A stretch of DNA of 64,000 bases from Pollenia angustigena (Eukaryota; Arthropoda; Insecta; Diptera; Polleniidae): contig OV884058.1 in NCBI GenBank assembly GCA_930367215.1, positions 203,812,208 to 203,876,207 of the forward strand, written 5' to 3'. Below, piece by piece: positions 43,000 through 54,146 of this stretch. A model generated the notes under the pieces. The model did no database searches and was not told the DNA's origin. It saw only the letters and a list, made by a program, of their open reading frames with translations. Position numbers and translations under genes: made by a program. Numbering within the stretch: the first letter of the stretch is position 1; each line of letters begins with the position of its first letter.

Positions 43000-44526
43000 C
43001 AGGGTTGTTAGGCTTTTTTCTTAAAAAATCATCAAAAGTTTTAACAAAATTCGTCAAAATCGTCACGAACATTTAACAAAATCGTCAAATATTTAAATTT
43101 TACAAATTGGAGACAATTTATTGCATTGATTGGTTCAAATATTTATATAAATTTTTAGCAAGAAATTCTATTTATGATAAAGAAAGTGATATGGTTAAGT
43201 TGTATTCTATTTATTTCAGCAAGTGGGCTAAATATATTTATCATTTGAAAAGAAATACATAAGAAACAAGTAAGAAAGTATAGTCGGTCAAGCCCGACCA
43301 TATGATACCCTACACCGCAGTATTAAAAACACATCATGCTTATATGTCCATATAAATATGGATTTATCTATGTTTATAAAACTTATTAAAATCGGGTTAA
43401 AAGTTTGTGAGGGCAGAAATTGCCCCCTACCTCCCCTTGGGGTCCTATTTTTGAAAAACTGTACAGCTTATGTGTCTACATAGATATGGATCTATCTATG
43501 TTTTGAATTTCATTAAAATCGGTTTGAGAGGCAGAAATTGGCCCTATCTCTCCTCGTGGTCCTCAGAAAGTGATTCTGAGTCGATCGGTATACTTTAAGG
43601 TGGGTCTAGGACCAATATTTGAAGGCGTTACATCAGCACAATTGCATAATACCCTCTCCACTATTGTGGTGTGGGTATAAAAATATATTTTCATAAAAAC
43701 ATAACCAACATTTATTTATTTCATTTATCCATATTCACAAAAACATTAAATAAAAAATAAAATCTCATTTGCTATTAACTCGAGCTATCTATAAATGATT
43801 AATTTTTAGCGCTATCACTAATGCAAATTGTTTTTACTGTTGAAGGTGATAAACCAAGGGTTCTGTCTAAATCAACAGTATTTTTACCCGACTTGAAACG
43901 ATTTATGACGTCCAATTTTAGTTCCAAACTAGTGCATTTTCTTCAATTTGCACTCATTTTTCTACACAACTTCTTCTTATTACTTCCTAACACTCAACTT
44001 GGCTTAGAATAACTTACCTAACAGAATTAAATGTGAATTCGGCTTTTTACACGCAAATAGAAAAATTCTTCACATATGATTATGACTTCAGCGAAAAATT
44101 AAATCGTGTGTAGCGACGAAAATCGAAATCATTAAAACGCAAAGCGGATCTAACCAATTTTTAAAAAGCGGACCAAATAGGACCGACGCAAATCGGGGCT
44201 CTAGTGTATATTTTTTTGCCGTATCGATGGCATTCATTTAATTGTAGAATTCGAATTACTAGTGCTTCTAATGAAAACCACCTGGTTTGTGATGGGGGAA
44301 CAACTTGTTTTTGTTTAATTTAATTTTTGCATTTCGAAAAATGATTTTTACGTTTTGAATTGTTCCCAATATAATTGTTAATATTTCTTGTAAGTGTTTT
44401 ATTGATGCCAGAAAATCGTCATAACACTATTGTTTTTAGTTTAAAAATCGTCAATCGTCATTTTACTGTATTTTCACAAAAAAAAATCGTCAAAATGACG
44501 AAAAATCGTCACATCTAACAACCCCG
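43000..44526. mobile_element. hAT element with CAGGGTTGTTAG ends and 8-bp target duplication
   Basis: AATACACG is at 42992-42999 and at 44527-44534. The ends CAGGGTTGTTAG and CTAACAACCCCG are inverted with one mismatch, and both subterminal regions repeat 'aaatcgtca'. It contains a family-F repeat (43268-43682) and the right end of a Tigger-like element (44206). No transposase was recognised. Confidence 0.82.
43268..43682. repeat. Dispersed repeat family F, inverted copy
   Basis: Begins 'aagtaagaaagtatagtcgg' .. 'taccctacaccgcag' and ends 'ctctccactattgtggtgtgg', the inverse of the borders of 39896-40590. One of the three internal repeats is missing. It lies inside the hAT element. Confidence 0.75.
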
Positions 44527-44550
44527 AATACACGGGACATTGATTTACAG

Positions 44551-45302
44551 TAGTGCTGGGAAACTATCGATAGACTATCGATATTATCGATAGTCTTAAA
44601 ATATCGAAAATATCGATAGGAAAAATATAAATATCGATATTTTTATTATTTCAAATACAGCTATGAAGACATCTAACAGCAGCTCTACACTAACAGTATT
44701 TTGCCGCAAATTTTTACTTGCTATTATTAATTCGCGCTGAATTACAGCAATGAATACAAACAACAAGTATGGCAAGTGGTATGGATTGCTTAGCAGTGCT
44801 TTTTACTGCTAATTAAAGGCCTTTAAATCGAAATTTGTACATGTTTATATAGGGACTGAAATGTCAAATATTTTTGGAATGTTGTAAAAAAAAAATGCAA
44901 ATCCAAATTCAATTGCAATTTCGAACGTAGGAAAAAACAATGAACAATCATTAGAGAATAAGTCCGCTATATTGATTACCTTTTTGGGTTTAGAATATTG
45001 AAAACTTTTTTAAGTTGCAATGGAATATCTTATAGTCCCTCTTACTTCGGTTCCTTCAGAAAGGTACTTATACATTTTTAAAAAAACTGCCATCTAAAAT
45101 AACGTGCGTATATATATATATATACGTCTCATACATTAAATAAAGTGATGAAAACAACGGACTGTAGCCTTATAAAAAATAATTAAAGTTTTCCTGCACA
45201 AGTACAAGCATTCAGTCGATAGTAATATCGATATATCGATAGTGAAATCTGAACTATCAATAAATATCGATAGTAGAAAATATCGATAGTATCCCAGCAC
45301 TT
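44551..45302. mobile_element. hAT-like element with TATCGATA clusters at both ends
   Basis: ATTTACAG stands at 44543-44550 and 45303-45310. The ends TAGTGCTGGGA and TCCCAGCACTT are inverted except for the outermost base. TATCGATA occurs five times within 44560-44642 and four times within 45228-45295. Between them only non-coding DNA and a short TA microsatellite (45109-45124). The 8-bp duplication fits hAT. Confidence 0.82.
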
Positions 45303-45310
45303 ATTTACAG

Positions 45311-45642
45311 TTTGTTACAGTTGATTTACAGTTGTTAAGTTTAAACTACATATAAATTCAAGTTTAGTTTAAGTAAACGAGCGTTTAAGACATCAGTGAT
45401 TTATTAGCCGTTAGAAGGTTATTTTCAAAATCCCTTCACTTTGCGTTGATAAATTATTCATATGAAATGTTTTGAGTTTTTAATAATTTGTATGAAAATA
45501 TTTTTTAATTGAGGTGAAGTGTTTTACAAAATAAGAGAGTTAATAATTTTATATCATTGCTTTTTTTTATTAAAGTTCTAAAATTTATCTACATTTGGTT
45601 TACAACATGCATATTTGTATATTTCTTGCCATTTTTTTTTTT
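45311..45642. other. 3' flank of cuticular gene 3
   Basis: No coding region; AT-rich. Nothing else seen. Confidence 0.4.
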
Positions 45643-45648
45643 TTTATT
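45643..45648 (-). terminator. Poly(A) signal of cuticular gene 3
   Basis: AATAAA on the minus strand about 40 bases after the stop codon. Confidence 0.55.
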
Positions 45649-45687
45649 AATTCTTTAAATAAAATTTCAAACAGAAAAAAACTATTC

Positions 45688-46818
45688 TTAATGACTTGAT
45701 TTGCCGCTCAAGCGTTGGGAAGAGAAGGCAGTGCTTAAAGAAATAGGCAAATGATGATTTCCTAAATTATTGGATACAAGGCGTGGCAAAGTGGTCAGCA
45801 CAGTAGGGGTTTCAACGGTGTAATGGGTATCGGGGCTAGTGACGGTATAATAGGAATTGGAGGGAACCCGTATGGATTCAAAGGAACCTAAAGTATCTTC
45901 GGCTGATAGTTGAGGAGTGTGACCTGTTTGTTGTAGTAGTTCCAAAGATCTTTGTTGACTGTTTTCCAAACCACCAAGTTTTAATTCTACATTAGAGTCT
46001 GAACTATCCAAACGATAAACGGTTTTCAATTCTGAGAGATTTGGCTGCTCAACACGGGCTTCAGCATTTAAAACATATGTGGTCATAAGTTGGGGATATT
46101 GGCTGATTTGTTGTTGTTGTTGCTCCTGCTGGGCAATTAATTCACCACTGTGACTTTCTTGGGCAGCTATTTGTTGTTGTTCTCTCAAGAGCTGCAGTAA
46201 CTGATCGCGTGAACTTTGGCGATTCATTAGCAATTCACGGGTATTTTGTTGTAAGTCAGCTTCCTCCTGAGCAGCTTGCTCAGTACTTATGTTATTTTCG
46301 GCAGAGATAGAAGCGGGGCCATTGCTACCATAAGAACCATTGCTGGCGTTTGAGGTTTCGCCCGCCTCTTCAGGCTCGGCATCACTACCATCATCGCCAG
46401 TATCTGGTTGCATTGCAGCCTTAATGGCAGCCTCGCGATAAGCCTCAAAATGGGCCTGTTTAGCCATTTCCACTTCGGGAGTGTCCTGCACAGGTTCGGG
46501 AGCACGATTATTATCCATTGGTGGTGTTGGCAAATTAGTGGCTGACGCAGTGAAGCCCTGTCTGCGGCCAGCTTCATATTTTACTGTTTGCAATTTTCCT
46601 TCGGAATCTATGTAGGAGTAAAATCCTTTGGATGAGCCATCTCTAGTTTTATATTCAGCTTTGGCAGAATCATCACTACTGTAACCGTATGAATAAAATC
46701 CTTTCGAGTCCTCTTCTCTGTATTCAGTTGCAGGAGTTTCACTTTTCAAAACAATAATCTGATGATTGCGGGACGCGGCAGCCAATGTTACAAAGGCACA
46801 CAAGAGTATAAGTCTCAT
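45688..46818 (-). CDS. Cuticular protein with RR-1 domain and long Gln-rich tail (gene 3)
   Basis: A 376-residue secreted cuticle protein starting at ATG 46818. The signal peptide is MRLILLCAFVTLAAA. The Rebers-Riddiford domain at about residues 39-97 reads KGFYSYGYSSDDSAKAEYKT, GSSKGFYSYIDSEGKLQTVK, YEAGRRQGFTASATNLP. The usual Tyr-x-Ala-Asp of this domain is replaced by YEAG. It is followed by PEPVQDTPEVEMAKQAHFEA, the cuticle-protein repeat also seen in gene 2. The rest (140-376) is low in complexity: an acidic Ser/Asn/Gly part, then Gln-rich stretches (LLREQQQIAAQE, QQEQQQQQI), with no second domain. Length is above the usual 100-250 residues of RR-1 proteins. It could match a long member of the Drosophila Cpr72E group, but that is a guess. 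No intron is seen. Confidence 0.92.
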   Translation of the reverse strand: MRLILLCAFVTLAAASRNHQIIVLKSETPATEYREEDSKGFYSYGYSSDDSAKAEYKTRDGSSKGFYSYIDSEGKLQTVKYEAGRRQGFTASATNLPTPPMDNNRAPEPVQDTPEVEMAKQAHFEAYREAAIKAAMQPDTGDDGSDAEPEEAGETSNASNGSYGSNGPASISAENNISTEQAAQEEADLQQNTRELLMNRQSSRDQLLQLLREQQQIAAQESHSGELIAQQEQQQQQISQYPQLMTTYVLNAEARVEQPNLSELKTVYRLDSSDSNVELKLGGLENSQQRSLELLQQTGHTPQLSAEDTLGSFESIRVPSNSYYTVTSPDTHYTVETPTVLTTLPRLVSNNLGNHHLPISLSTAFSSQRLSGKSSH

Positions 46819-46949
46819 TTTATGTTATTTCTTTTTTATTATTAAATATTAATTTCTAGTTAGTTTTAAATGTTCTATTACAAATAACACACGCACTTTT
46901 TAGCTATTAGCGATGTTTAATGAATGCAAGTAACTCGTTGAAGCTTTGA

Positions 46950-46991
46950 GTTGCTTCTAATGCTGTTTCTGCGTTGCACTCACAATTTATA
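46950..46991 (-). promoter_or_regulatory. Likely TATA box of cuticular gene 3
   Basis: TATAAATT on the minus strand at 46991-46984, about 170 bases before the ATG; a start near 46960 would give a leader of about 140 bases, like genes 1 and 2. About 50 bases on, the leader has CGAGTTACTTG, a weak echo of the GCGAGTACTAGT box of the other two genes. Confidence 0.5.
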
Positions 46992-48000
46992 GTCATGGAA
47001 TACTTTGTGCAATGCTTTGTTTATTTTCCTTTTGAAAATCTACGAAGTGTGGCCAGTGGACAGCACATTTTAAACTAAACTGCTAAAAGATCGTTAATTT
47101 AAAAGTCTTCTTTTTTGACCTCGAAACTTGGCGCCCTAATGCAACTGAAAGTAATATATACTCTTATTGCATCTGCTTAAGTGTAGCATGTATGCGTTGT
47201 ATTAATTGTCATCTACCTAACATTTTTGTCACACACTTCCATACACATGTATGTTCTTATGTGTGTACTTCCAAAAACAAAAATAATTTTGTAATTCTTA
47301 TTATTTTTATAATTTTTGTTTTGAGTTTGTGATTTGTTTGTTTACTTAATTGTATTAAATTTCATATTGTTTTGAGTTAAATTTAACAAAAAAAATTATG
47401 ATGTTATTTTTACATTTTTACACTCTGTTTTGGTTTCAATATTTCGCAAAATTAGGCTTAAGACAGAAAAATTTTGCAATATTGGTCAACGTTTTAAAAC
47501 AAAAAATATTGCTAATACCCTCTTGAGTTTGTTAAAAGATTTAATTTCGTAAAAGTTTCCTTTAACAAAATGGTAGTTCCGAAATATTTTCTTCAGAAAA
47601 AAAATTTAAAAGTTTTAAATAAATTCGAAATATTTCTTCATTGGTGTACCCAAAAAATTGTTTTTGGGGCTGCAGCATAATTTGAAAGCTTATAGGGCAA
47701 AGTATTTTTGCGATATTTTTCTGATTTTTCGGAAGAGCTTTAGAGGTCGCTCAAGACGAGTTTTTGCTAAAAATTGGGGTTGCCTATCTTTTTGGCGTTT
47801 TATTTATAACTTTGTCAAAAACCATGATTTTCTTCACTTTTAAGAAAATAATTTTAAAGAAACATGCCTTAGCTAAATTTTTGTGTGCAAAAACGATAAG
47901 TTTTTGCAATGAATTTGCTCATTTAGGTACCCTACGTTTATTATGAAAATTAAGAAAAGTTTATGATATTATTGCTCATGGCTAGAGATGAGATATCCAT
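46992..48000. other. Upstream region of cuticular gene 3
   Basis: No coding region is supported; open frames near 47.7-47.9 kb lack any domain. It may contain regulatory sequence of the gene. Confidence 0.4.
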
Positions 48001-48004
48001 TCAC

Positions 48005-48090
48005 TAAAAAATCGAAAATATGCGCTTAAGATATACACTAAAAAAACCAAAATATGCACTTAAAAAATAAAAATTTTGCACTAAAAACTT
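48005..48090. mobile_element. Relic of hAT subterminal repeats
   Basis: 'cgaaaatatgcgcttaag', 'aaaatatgcacttaaaa' and 'ttgcactaaaa' repeat here in the inverse of the subterminal repeats at 8690-8755 of the hAT element 5007-8762. No full end is present. Confidence 0.5.
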
Positions 48091-49560
48091 GAAAGTGAAC
48101 TGAATTCTGACTGGAACAATATTTTTGTGTGGGCTTCTGCAAATGGTTTGAAAATAAATCCAAACAAGTCAATATTCTTGGCAATTTCTAGGAATAACAC
48201 CAGAATGGAAAATTAATTTAATGTTTCAATTGTAAATACCGCAGGAAACTTTGGTGTAATTTTCAACAAAACTTTAACTTGTAGGACCATATTAATCGGG
48301 TATGTGGTAAAATAAACGGTATGTTACGTAATTTGTAGGCCACGTAACATTTCTTCCCTATAAACATAAGAACTTTGTTAGCAAAAACTTATCTTCTGCC
48401 TACTCTATTATACGGCTCTGAAATCTTTGCGGGATGTTCCTCTATAGATAAGAGGAAGCCCAATACCGCTTATAACACTGTGCAACAAAAAAAAAAAAAC
48501 AGCCTTAACACTTGCAACGCGAAATGAAAGTGAGCTCGGGCTCCCGAAATATGGACCCCTAAAGTTTTAAAATTTTTTTAAAGGAGTTTGATATAAGTCG
48601 AAAAAAATATACTAAATGCACTTCTGAGCTAAAAAATCATTTCAGATGTCTTCAGTAGAATCGAAAGGCTATTCTTTTCTTAGAATTTATTAACCCTCTA
48701 ACTCTCATTTTAAGGGGTAATTTTTGTCCTTTTTTAACTTCTACACTTAAACGGCATGTTGGAGGGTTAAAATGTTCTTAGAATATTTGCTGCATTAAAT
48801 TTCACTAGGGGTCTTCAAAGACCAAAAAACGTGTAATGTATGTAAAGCGGGTATTCGAAATATTAAAAAAATTTAATGAAAAAAATATTCGTCGAACATT
48901 TTAACCCTCTAGCGTGCCATTTTAGTGTAGAAGTTAAAAAAAGACAAAAATTACCCCTTAAAATGAGTATTAGAGGGTTAATTTATTCTATGAAACGAAT
49001 CGCCATACAATTCTACTGAAATCATCTGAAATAGTCTTTTAGGTCAGAGGTACATTAAGTTTATTTTTTTGACTTGTACCAAACGCCTTTTCAAAAAATT
49101 CAAAAACTGTAGGGGCCCATATTTAGGCAGCCCGAGCTAACTTTTCAACACCATTTGGCAGATTTGCTGTGCTAGTAGTGTTGAGGCTGGCGGCGATGAC
49201 ACGAATTTTGTTGCACAGTGTAATAACTTTATTCGGTATGTTTTCGGTTTAAAAAGATTTGACAGAGTTTCGGAACTCTCAAGTAGATTTATGGATTTAT
49301 CTTTCAATAACAAAAAAAAAAAAAAATGAAATGTCTTATTTTTCTCGATAAAAATATAATAACAAAAGAACCAGAATATCTTTTTAACCGAGTACGATTT
49401 GCCAGATCGCGTAGAGGAAGATATATTATTCAATTTCGGCATCGAAGCCATGCATCTGAATGCCAATTTTTTGTTTTTAGCATAAGTCTCTGGAATGTAC
49501 TCCCAAGTCATCCAAAACACGAACAACGCAATACATTTTAAGAAAATGCTAACTGAGTTT
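48090..49560 (+). pseudogene. LINE ORF2 C-terminal fragment, interrupted by a TIR element
   Basis: The first part reads LNSDWNNIFVWASANGLKIN and PNKSIFLAISR, the RT motif C-D region after the catalytic site; next LLAKTYLLPTLLYGSEIFAG. After the insert it continues FIRYVFGLKRFDRVSELSSR, then LFNRVRFARSRRGRYIIQFR and FFVFSISLWNVLPSHP, the conserved end of jockey/CR1-like ORF2 proteins. Frameshifts occur in between and the N-terminal part is missing. It is read on the plus strand. Confidence 0.82.
48476..49220. mobile_element. Harbinger-like TIR element inside the LINE fragment
   Basis: The ends CACTGTGCAACAAAA and TTTTGTTGCACAGTG are exact inverses with TAA on both sides (48473-48475, 49221-49223). 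Removing it and one TAA rejoins the LINE frame without a shift, which confirms the borders. The interior is itself one long inverted repeat ('aaccctctaactctcatttt' against 'aaaatgagtattagagggtt'). Confidence 0.88.
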
Positions 49561-49784
49561 TAAACGTAATTTTTCTTTTTATTATAGTTTAAATCATTGT
49601 TTTTTTTTTTATTTTTAACTAGTGTGTTAATTATTCTACACACATGTATTTATTTTTTTTAACTTAAATTGTTCCTTGTTTTTTATGTATTTTTTCTTTT
49701 TTCCCCAAAAATTTTGTAAAACAGAATACAAAAGTTGCCAAAAACGGAGAAAATTTCGATCCGAATCGAAACGCAGAATAGGGG

Positions 49785-50050
49785 TGTTTATCAAAGTTTT
49801 TCTTGGGTTTCAAAAATTAATTAACAAGGTTACGTTATAATGTGCTTAATTCCCATTTCATACTATTGACAAACTGAAGTTTTTTGTTGATTGGATAAAC
49901 TATTCCCATGCGCATTGCACTAGTTGCTTAGGCCAGATCGTCAGGAAACTTCATCCAAAGATTTTAGAAAAACTAAAGATATTATACAAATAAAACTGTT
50001 AAGCGAATAAGAAGTATAAGCCCCAGTTTTACTTGTAACAATATTCATTT
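49785..50050 (-). repeat. Decayed partial copy of the 470-bp hammerhead repeat
   Basis: Matches about half of the unit, from 'ttatcaaag' through 'gtgcttaattccca', 'ttgcttaggccagatcgtca', to 'acttgtaacaatatt'. On the minus strand at 49899-49947 the first ribozyme core is CTGACGA, but GAAA has become GCAA and stem II is CTGG/CTAG, so the ribozyme is dead. Confidence 0.75.
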
Positions 50051-50098
50051 TATATTATTCTTTAACAGTTCTGATTCTAATACTGTGTTATAAGATAT

Positions 50099-51338
50099 TA
50101 GGGTATTCATTTAATCGACCTTTTGCTTCAATCGGTTAATCGCTTCATAAATATGTAATATGCATTTTTTCAATTAATACACAAGGTGCATTTTCAAATC
50201 GTCATAATAATTATCCTTAATAATATTTTACAATTGCTTAAAATAAATAAAAATAAAAATTTTAATGCTGTGTTCATTGATTCGCCTCAACTGTACAGTA
50301 GAAATCTAAATTATAAGCGGTAGCCCACAACAGTCATATCGTCGGCTTATTATGCAAACCTGCTAACTCAATTTCAGCACATTTTACAGGAGAGACAAAC
50401 AACTTTTTATTTTCCCTATTTGCAGCTTGATAGAAAATTAAAAAAACAGCTAGTTTTACACACTTCAAGGCTTAAAAAGAAGAAAAACTACATGCTGGTC
50501 GAAGAGGCGTATCTTTCTCTACCACACGCATCAACATCTCAATTTGCATAAAAAGTGGACTAAGCTGGTTTGCATATTAAGCCGTCGATATATATTTCTT
50601 GTAATTATTTTAAGACATAAGACTTTGTAACTTCGTTGTGAATCCCCAAAATATTTATTTATAAAAAAATAAACTGAGATAATTTTATTAGTTATTTCAA
50701 TAGTTTAAGGAGATCTTACAAAATAATCTTTTAGAAAAGTAATTCGGTGTAAATGTTTAGGATTAAAGCGATTTAGTTTTGACAAAACTTTACTTGGAAC
50801 AAATTTTTTTACTTATCGTCGATCTAATTTCTCAGTCCTTTTCCAGGGTTTCTCGAAACATATAAAATACTCCATTATGGCATTAGAGTTTTTTAAAATT
50901 TTTAAAATTTCTAATTAATTCGGCTTATTCTGTTAAAAGACTGATATGAGAAGATATGTGTGAGGAACGTGAAACAAAAAAAGGTGTTGATAATCAAACA
51001 TTTATTCCATTTTTCCCCACATTCCTGCTGATCAATGATGAAGATAAAACAAATTGAAAAACATTGTAATTTTAGTCACCGGTCGGCGGAAAATGGGTTA
51101 AAATGAAGATCATTGAACACCTTCTTTGTTTGTATTAAAAAATATTTTCTAAACACATACATTTTGTATATGAGACGAAACAAATAATTCAAAACACAAA
51201 AAAATATACTTTAATACGACAAAATATTGAAATTTTTGTTACATCGGTTAATCGTCTGAAATTAACCGGTTTAATCGTTAATCGAAAAAAGCCAATTTTA
51301 AATTAACCGATCAGTTAATCGGTTATTAATTAATCGGT
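50099..51338. mobile_element. hAT-type element with TAGGGTATTCATT end, second copy
   Basis: Starts TAGGGTATTCATTTAATCG and carries 'cggttaatcg' repeats; its other side (51243-51330) is the inverse of 10855-10950 of the first copy ('attaaccggtttaatcgtta'). The last terminal bases are missing. A different TIR element lies at 50339-50588. Confidence 0.78.
50339..50588. mobile_element. Nested MITE with TCGTCGGCTTA ends
   Basis: TCGTCGGCTTATTATGCAAA on the left mirrors TTTGCATATTAAGCCGTCGA on the right with two mismatches, and TA stands at each border. It also has 'aacctgct' against 'agctggtt'. Non-coding. Confidence 0.72.
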
Positions 51339-51339
51339 C

Positions 51340-52160
51340 ATCATCAAATTATTTATTAATTTAACTGCAAACAAATGTAAAAAATTCAGTCTATTGTTAT
51401 TCAAATATCTTTAAAAAAGATATTTGAACTGCAACTGTATCATGATTGAGTTGTTAAAATTGTACCAAAATAGTACAAAAGTACTAATTTTTCATACCTG
51501 TTACGATTTAGTTAGTTGTCGGTGATTCAGCAAAGTGTATGTGTGTCTACACAATTTTTGCATCCACCGAAAGTAAAATTGGGGAATACCCGAAGTATCT
51601 TACATCGAGTTTCGATTGAAACACAAATCATTTAGTATACATACAGAGTCTCAAGTGTTAACAACGCTGTTGCGAATAAATTGATTTTATATAAAAAATA
51701 TTAAATTAAAAAATATAACACGTTTTCTAGGAACCTATCTACCGTGTTGTAGGAGGGTTACCTGTATACCATAAGTGTGACTTCTACAAAGTTTGAACAT
51801 TTTCACTATAACAGTTCTTAAGATATGCGATACTTTACATTGGCGTCCTATGGTGGGTAACACTTCCCCCGCTGCTATTTTATTTCAATTTTGGGGCTCA
51901 GAAGATCCTACTACCAAAAGTTCAACAAAATGCGTGAAGCGGCTCTTTAGATATGCGATATTTAATATTGGCATCCAATGGGGGGTACCAATTCCCCTGC
52001 CCCTATCGAAAAAATAAGTAGTCTATTTTATTTTTAGGGCTCACGTGATGCTACTGTAAAAATTTCAGGAAAATCGGTGCAGTAGTTTAGGAGTCTATAA
52101 GCCAACATACAAACAAACAAACATACAAAAATTTTTCATTTTTATTTATATATCCAATTG
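51340..52160. repeat. Dispersed transposon-like 3' repeat, no gene
   Basis: Two related segments, 'agatatgcgatactttacattggcgtcctatgg' and 'agatatgcgatatttaatattggcatccaatgg', lie about 128 bases apart (51822 and 51950). It ends 'aatcggtgcagtagtttagg' .. 'caacatacaaacaaacaaac', a phrase typical of insect transposon ends. No coding support. Confidence 0.45.
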
Positions 52161-52164
52161 TGCC

Positions 52165-52910
52165 CACCGTTTTTTTAGGTTAGCTCTCGTTTTCGAGACA
52201 TACCGTTATTGCGAAAATGGAGGAGGTGGCAGAACATATATTCGGTTTAGTATTTTAATATGAGCAGTCGTTTTAGAAATGAAATTTTTTTTTTTTTGGT
52301 ATAAAAAATAATTTTTTTATCAAAATGTCGAAATTTTTGTTATTGAAAAATTCATAAAAAATTGGAAAATGCAGCTAGGCTTCTGTTTTTGCAGACATAT
52401 TAAAAACGAAGCTACAAACAAGCCATTTATGATTAAAATCTGTTAGCAACTTTTGATTTTATTCACAAAAGTCGAAAAATTTTAATTTCATAAAACGCAA
52501 TATTTGTATGGGAGCCCCCCTAAAAAGTGGTGATATGGGGCAAGTATGTATTGAGAAAATGTTAAGGACAAAAAACTAATTGTGATCGCCCATATATTTT
52601 ATCCCACTAGGGGTAACTCGTGGGCATTTATGGGACTTTGCCTTCAATATATCTCTAGTCTGCATTGAATTTTTGTATGGCCCCCTTAAGGAATGGAGAT
52701 AGCGGGTAGGTATGTTAGAAATAAATGATTTAGATGAAAAATAAAGTAGGGTTTGTCATACATTTTACCCATCTAAGGTAAAGTTTGGCCCCTGCAGCGT
52801 CTAGGATGCCCCTAGATGGGTAAAATGTATGACCAACCCCACTTTATTTTTTATCTCAATCATTTATTTCTAACATACGTACGCGCTATCTCCATTCCTT
52901 CCTCTATCTG
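52165..52910. repeat. Dispersed repeat family C, copy 2, ending in a 90-bp hairpin
   Basis: Aligned with copies at 14935-15650 and 60125-60900. The end 52680-52910 is a long inverted repeat: 'ggaatggagatagcgggtag' .. 'cattttacccatctaa' then a loop near 52785-52810 and 'agatgggtaaaatgtatga' .. 'gctatctccattcc'. Confidence 0.7.
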
Positions 52911-53022
52911 CGTTCACCTGTATGAATTCGCCTTGTTTTAAACTTAATAAAATTTTATTAAAATCCTTTTTGTATTCAAATATTTCAAAGCTAATTATTC
53001 CTAGCAGTAAATTTTTGTTTAT

Positions 53023-54114
53023 TTATTCATTCATAGCTGGTTTCCATAGAACACTGAATTCCATTTCTTTGACTTTGCCCAAATCCAACATCCAAACTGA
53101 ACCATTCTTGGCCTTTGACAAAATATCCACCAAATTTGCAGCACATATTTCGGCACTTTGTTTTCTGGCAAAAGCAAAACGTTGTGCCATGGGAGCAGCA
53201 TAGTCAGTTAAAGTTTCCTTGCCACGTACGGAATGTAATAATGCAGTATCAGTAAAACCGGGACACATGGTAACCAAACTGACGCCAGTATGAGAAAAAT
53301 ATAAAGGATTCTAAAAATATGGTAAATAAACTATAATTTTAAAGTAATTTGTATAAACATATATGTATGTATATGAATAACAAAAGCTTACTGCTAAAGC
53401 TCTAGTAAAAGCTGTCAAACCGCATTTAGCTGCTGAATATACGGCAAACATACCACTTGGTTCTAAACCAGCCACCGATGATATATTCACTATTAAACCA
53501 CCCTGACCACCTTTTGATTTATCCATGTAATCTAATGCAATAAGAGTACTATGAATGACACCAGTCTGCATTTAAAACAAAAAAAGCGTAGAAAAGTTAA
53601 TAAAATAAAACAAGATGTTGTAAAATAAAAATGAGTAAAACCAAAAAACATGTACGACACAAAAATTGTGCGATATTAAATAACAAAACGACATACTAAC
53701 CAAATTAATATCAATGGTAAGATCGATATTACGATCATCCATTAAACCACAGCCATTGACAACAACATCAATAGCAGAATCCAGTTCTGTGGCGGCTAAT
53801 TTAAAAGCCTCCTCAATTGTTTGCCGTTTTGTTATGTCTATGGGAATGAATGTCAGGCGAGCATCTGAAAATCTACTTTTGAGGGTTTTTAAAACGTCCG
53901 CGTTTTCTTGAAGATCACAGATCACCAAATGCTGCAATAATGCACGCACATGCACATAAAGGCAGCAACAATAATAAATAAATAAATTTCAAATTGCTTA
54001 ATAATTTTGCAGACAGTTTACCTTGACATGCTTTTTTAAAAATGCTTCCAAACATTTTTGCCCTATTCCACCAAAACCACCAATGTAAATAATATTTTTA
54101 CCCATTAAATCCAT
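53023..54114 (-). CDS. Insect ADH-type short-chain dehydrogenase, four exons
   Basis: A 261-residue NAD(H)-dependent oxidoreductase of the Drosophila ADH / 15-hydroxyprostaglandin dehydrogenase-like group. Exons on the minus strand: 54114-54022, 53931-53701, 53565-53392, 53310-53023. All introns start GT and end AG and are phase 0, and the four pieces give 31+77+58+95 residues. MDLMGKNIIYIGGFGGIG shows the cofactor loop GGFGGIG (12-18); CD37 at the end of strand 2 favours NAD over NADP. NGCG (90-93) replaces the usual NGAG. Asn107, Ser138, Tyr151 (VYSAAK) and Lys155 fall exactly on the catalytic tetrad numbers of Drosophila ADH. No signal peptide, so cytosolic. The substrate cannot be told. 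AATAAA overlaps the stop region (53023-53018). The gene is intact although surrounded by repeats. Confidence 0.93.
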
Positions 54115-54146
54115 TTTATTATTTTCTGTCAAACACTTTAATTTTA

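Noticed and set aside
53714..53911. Plus-strand open frame in the dehydrogenase locus
   Set aside because: It is antisense to exon 2, whose splice sites and protein match are clear.
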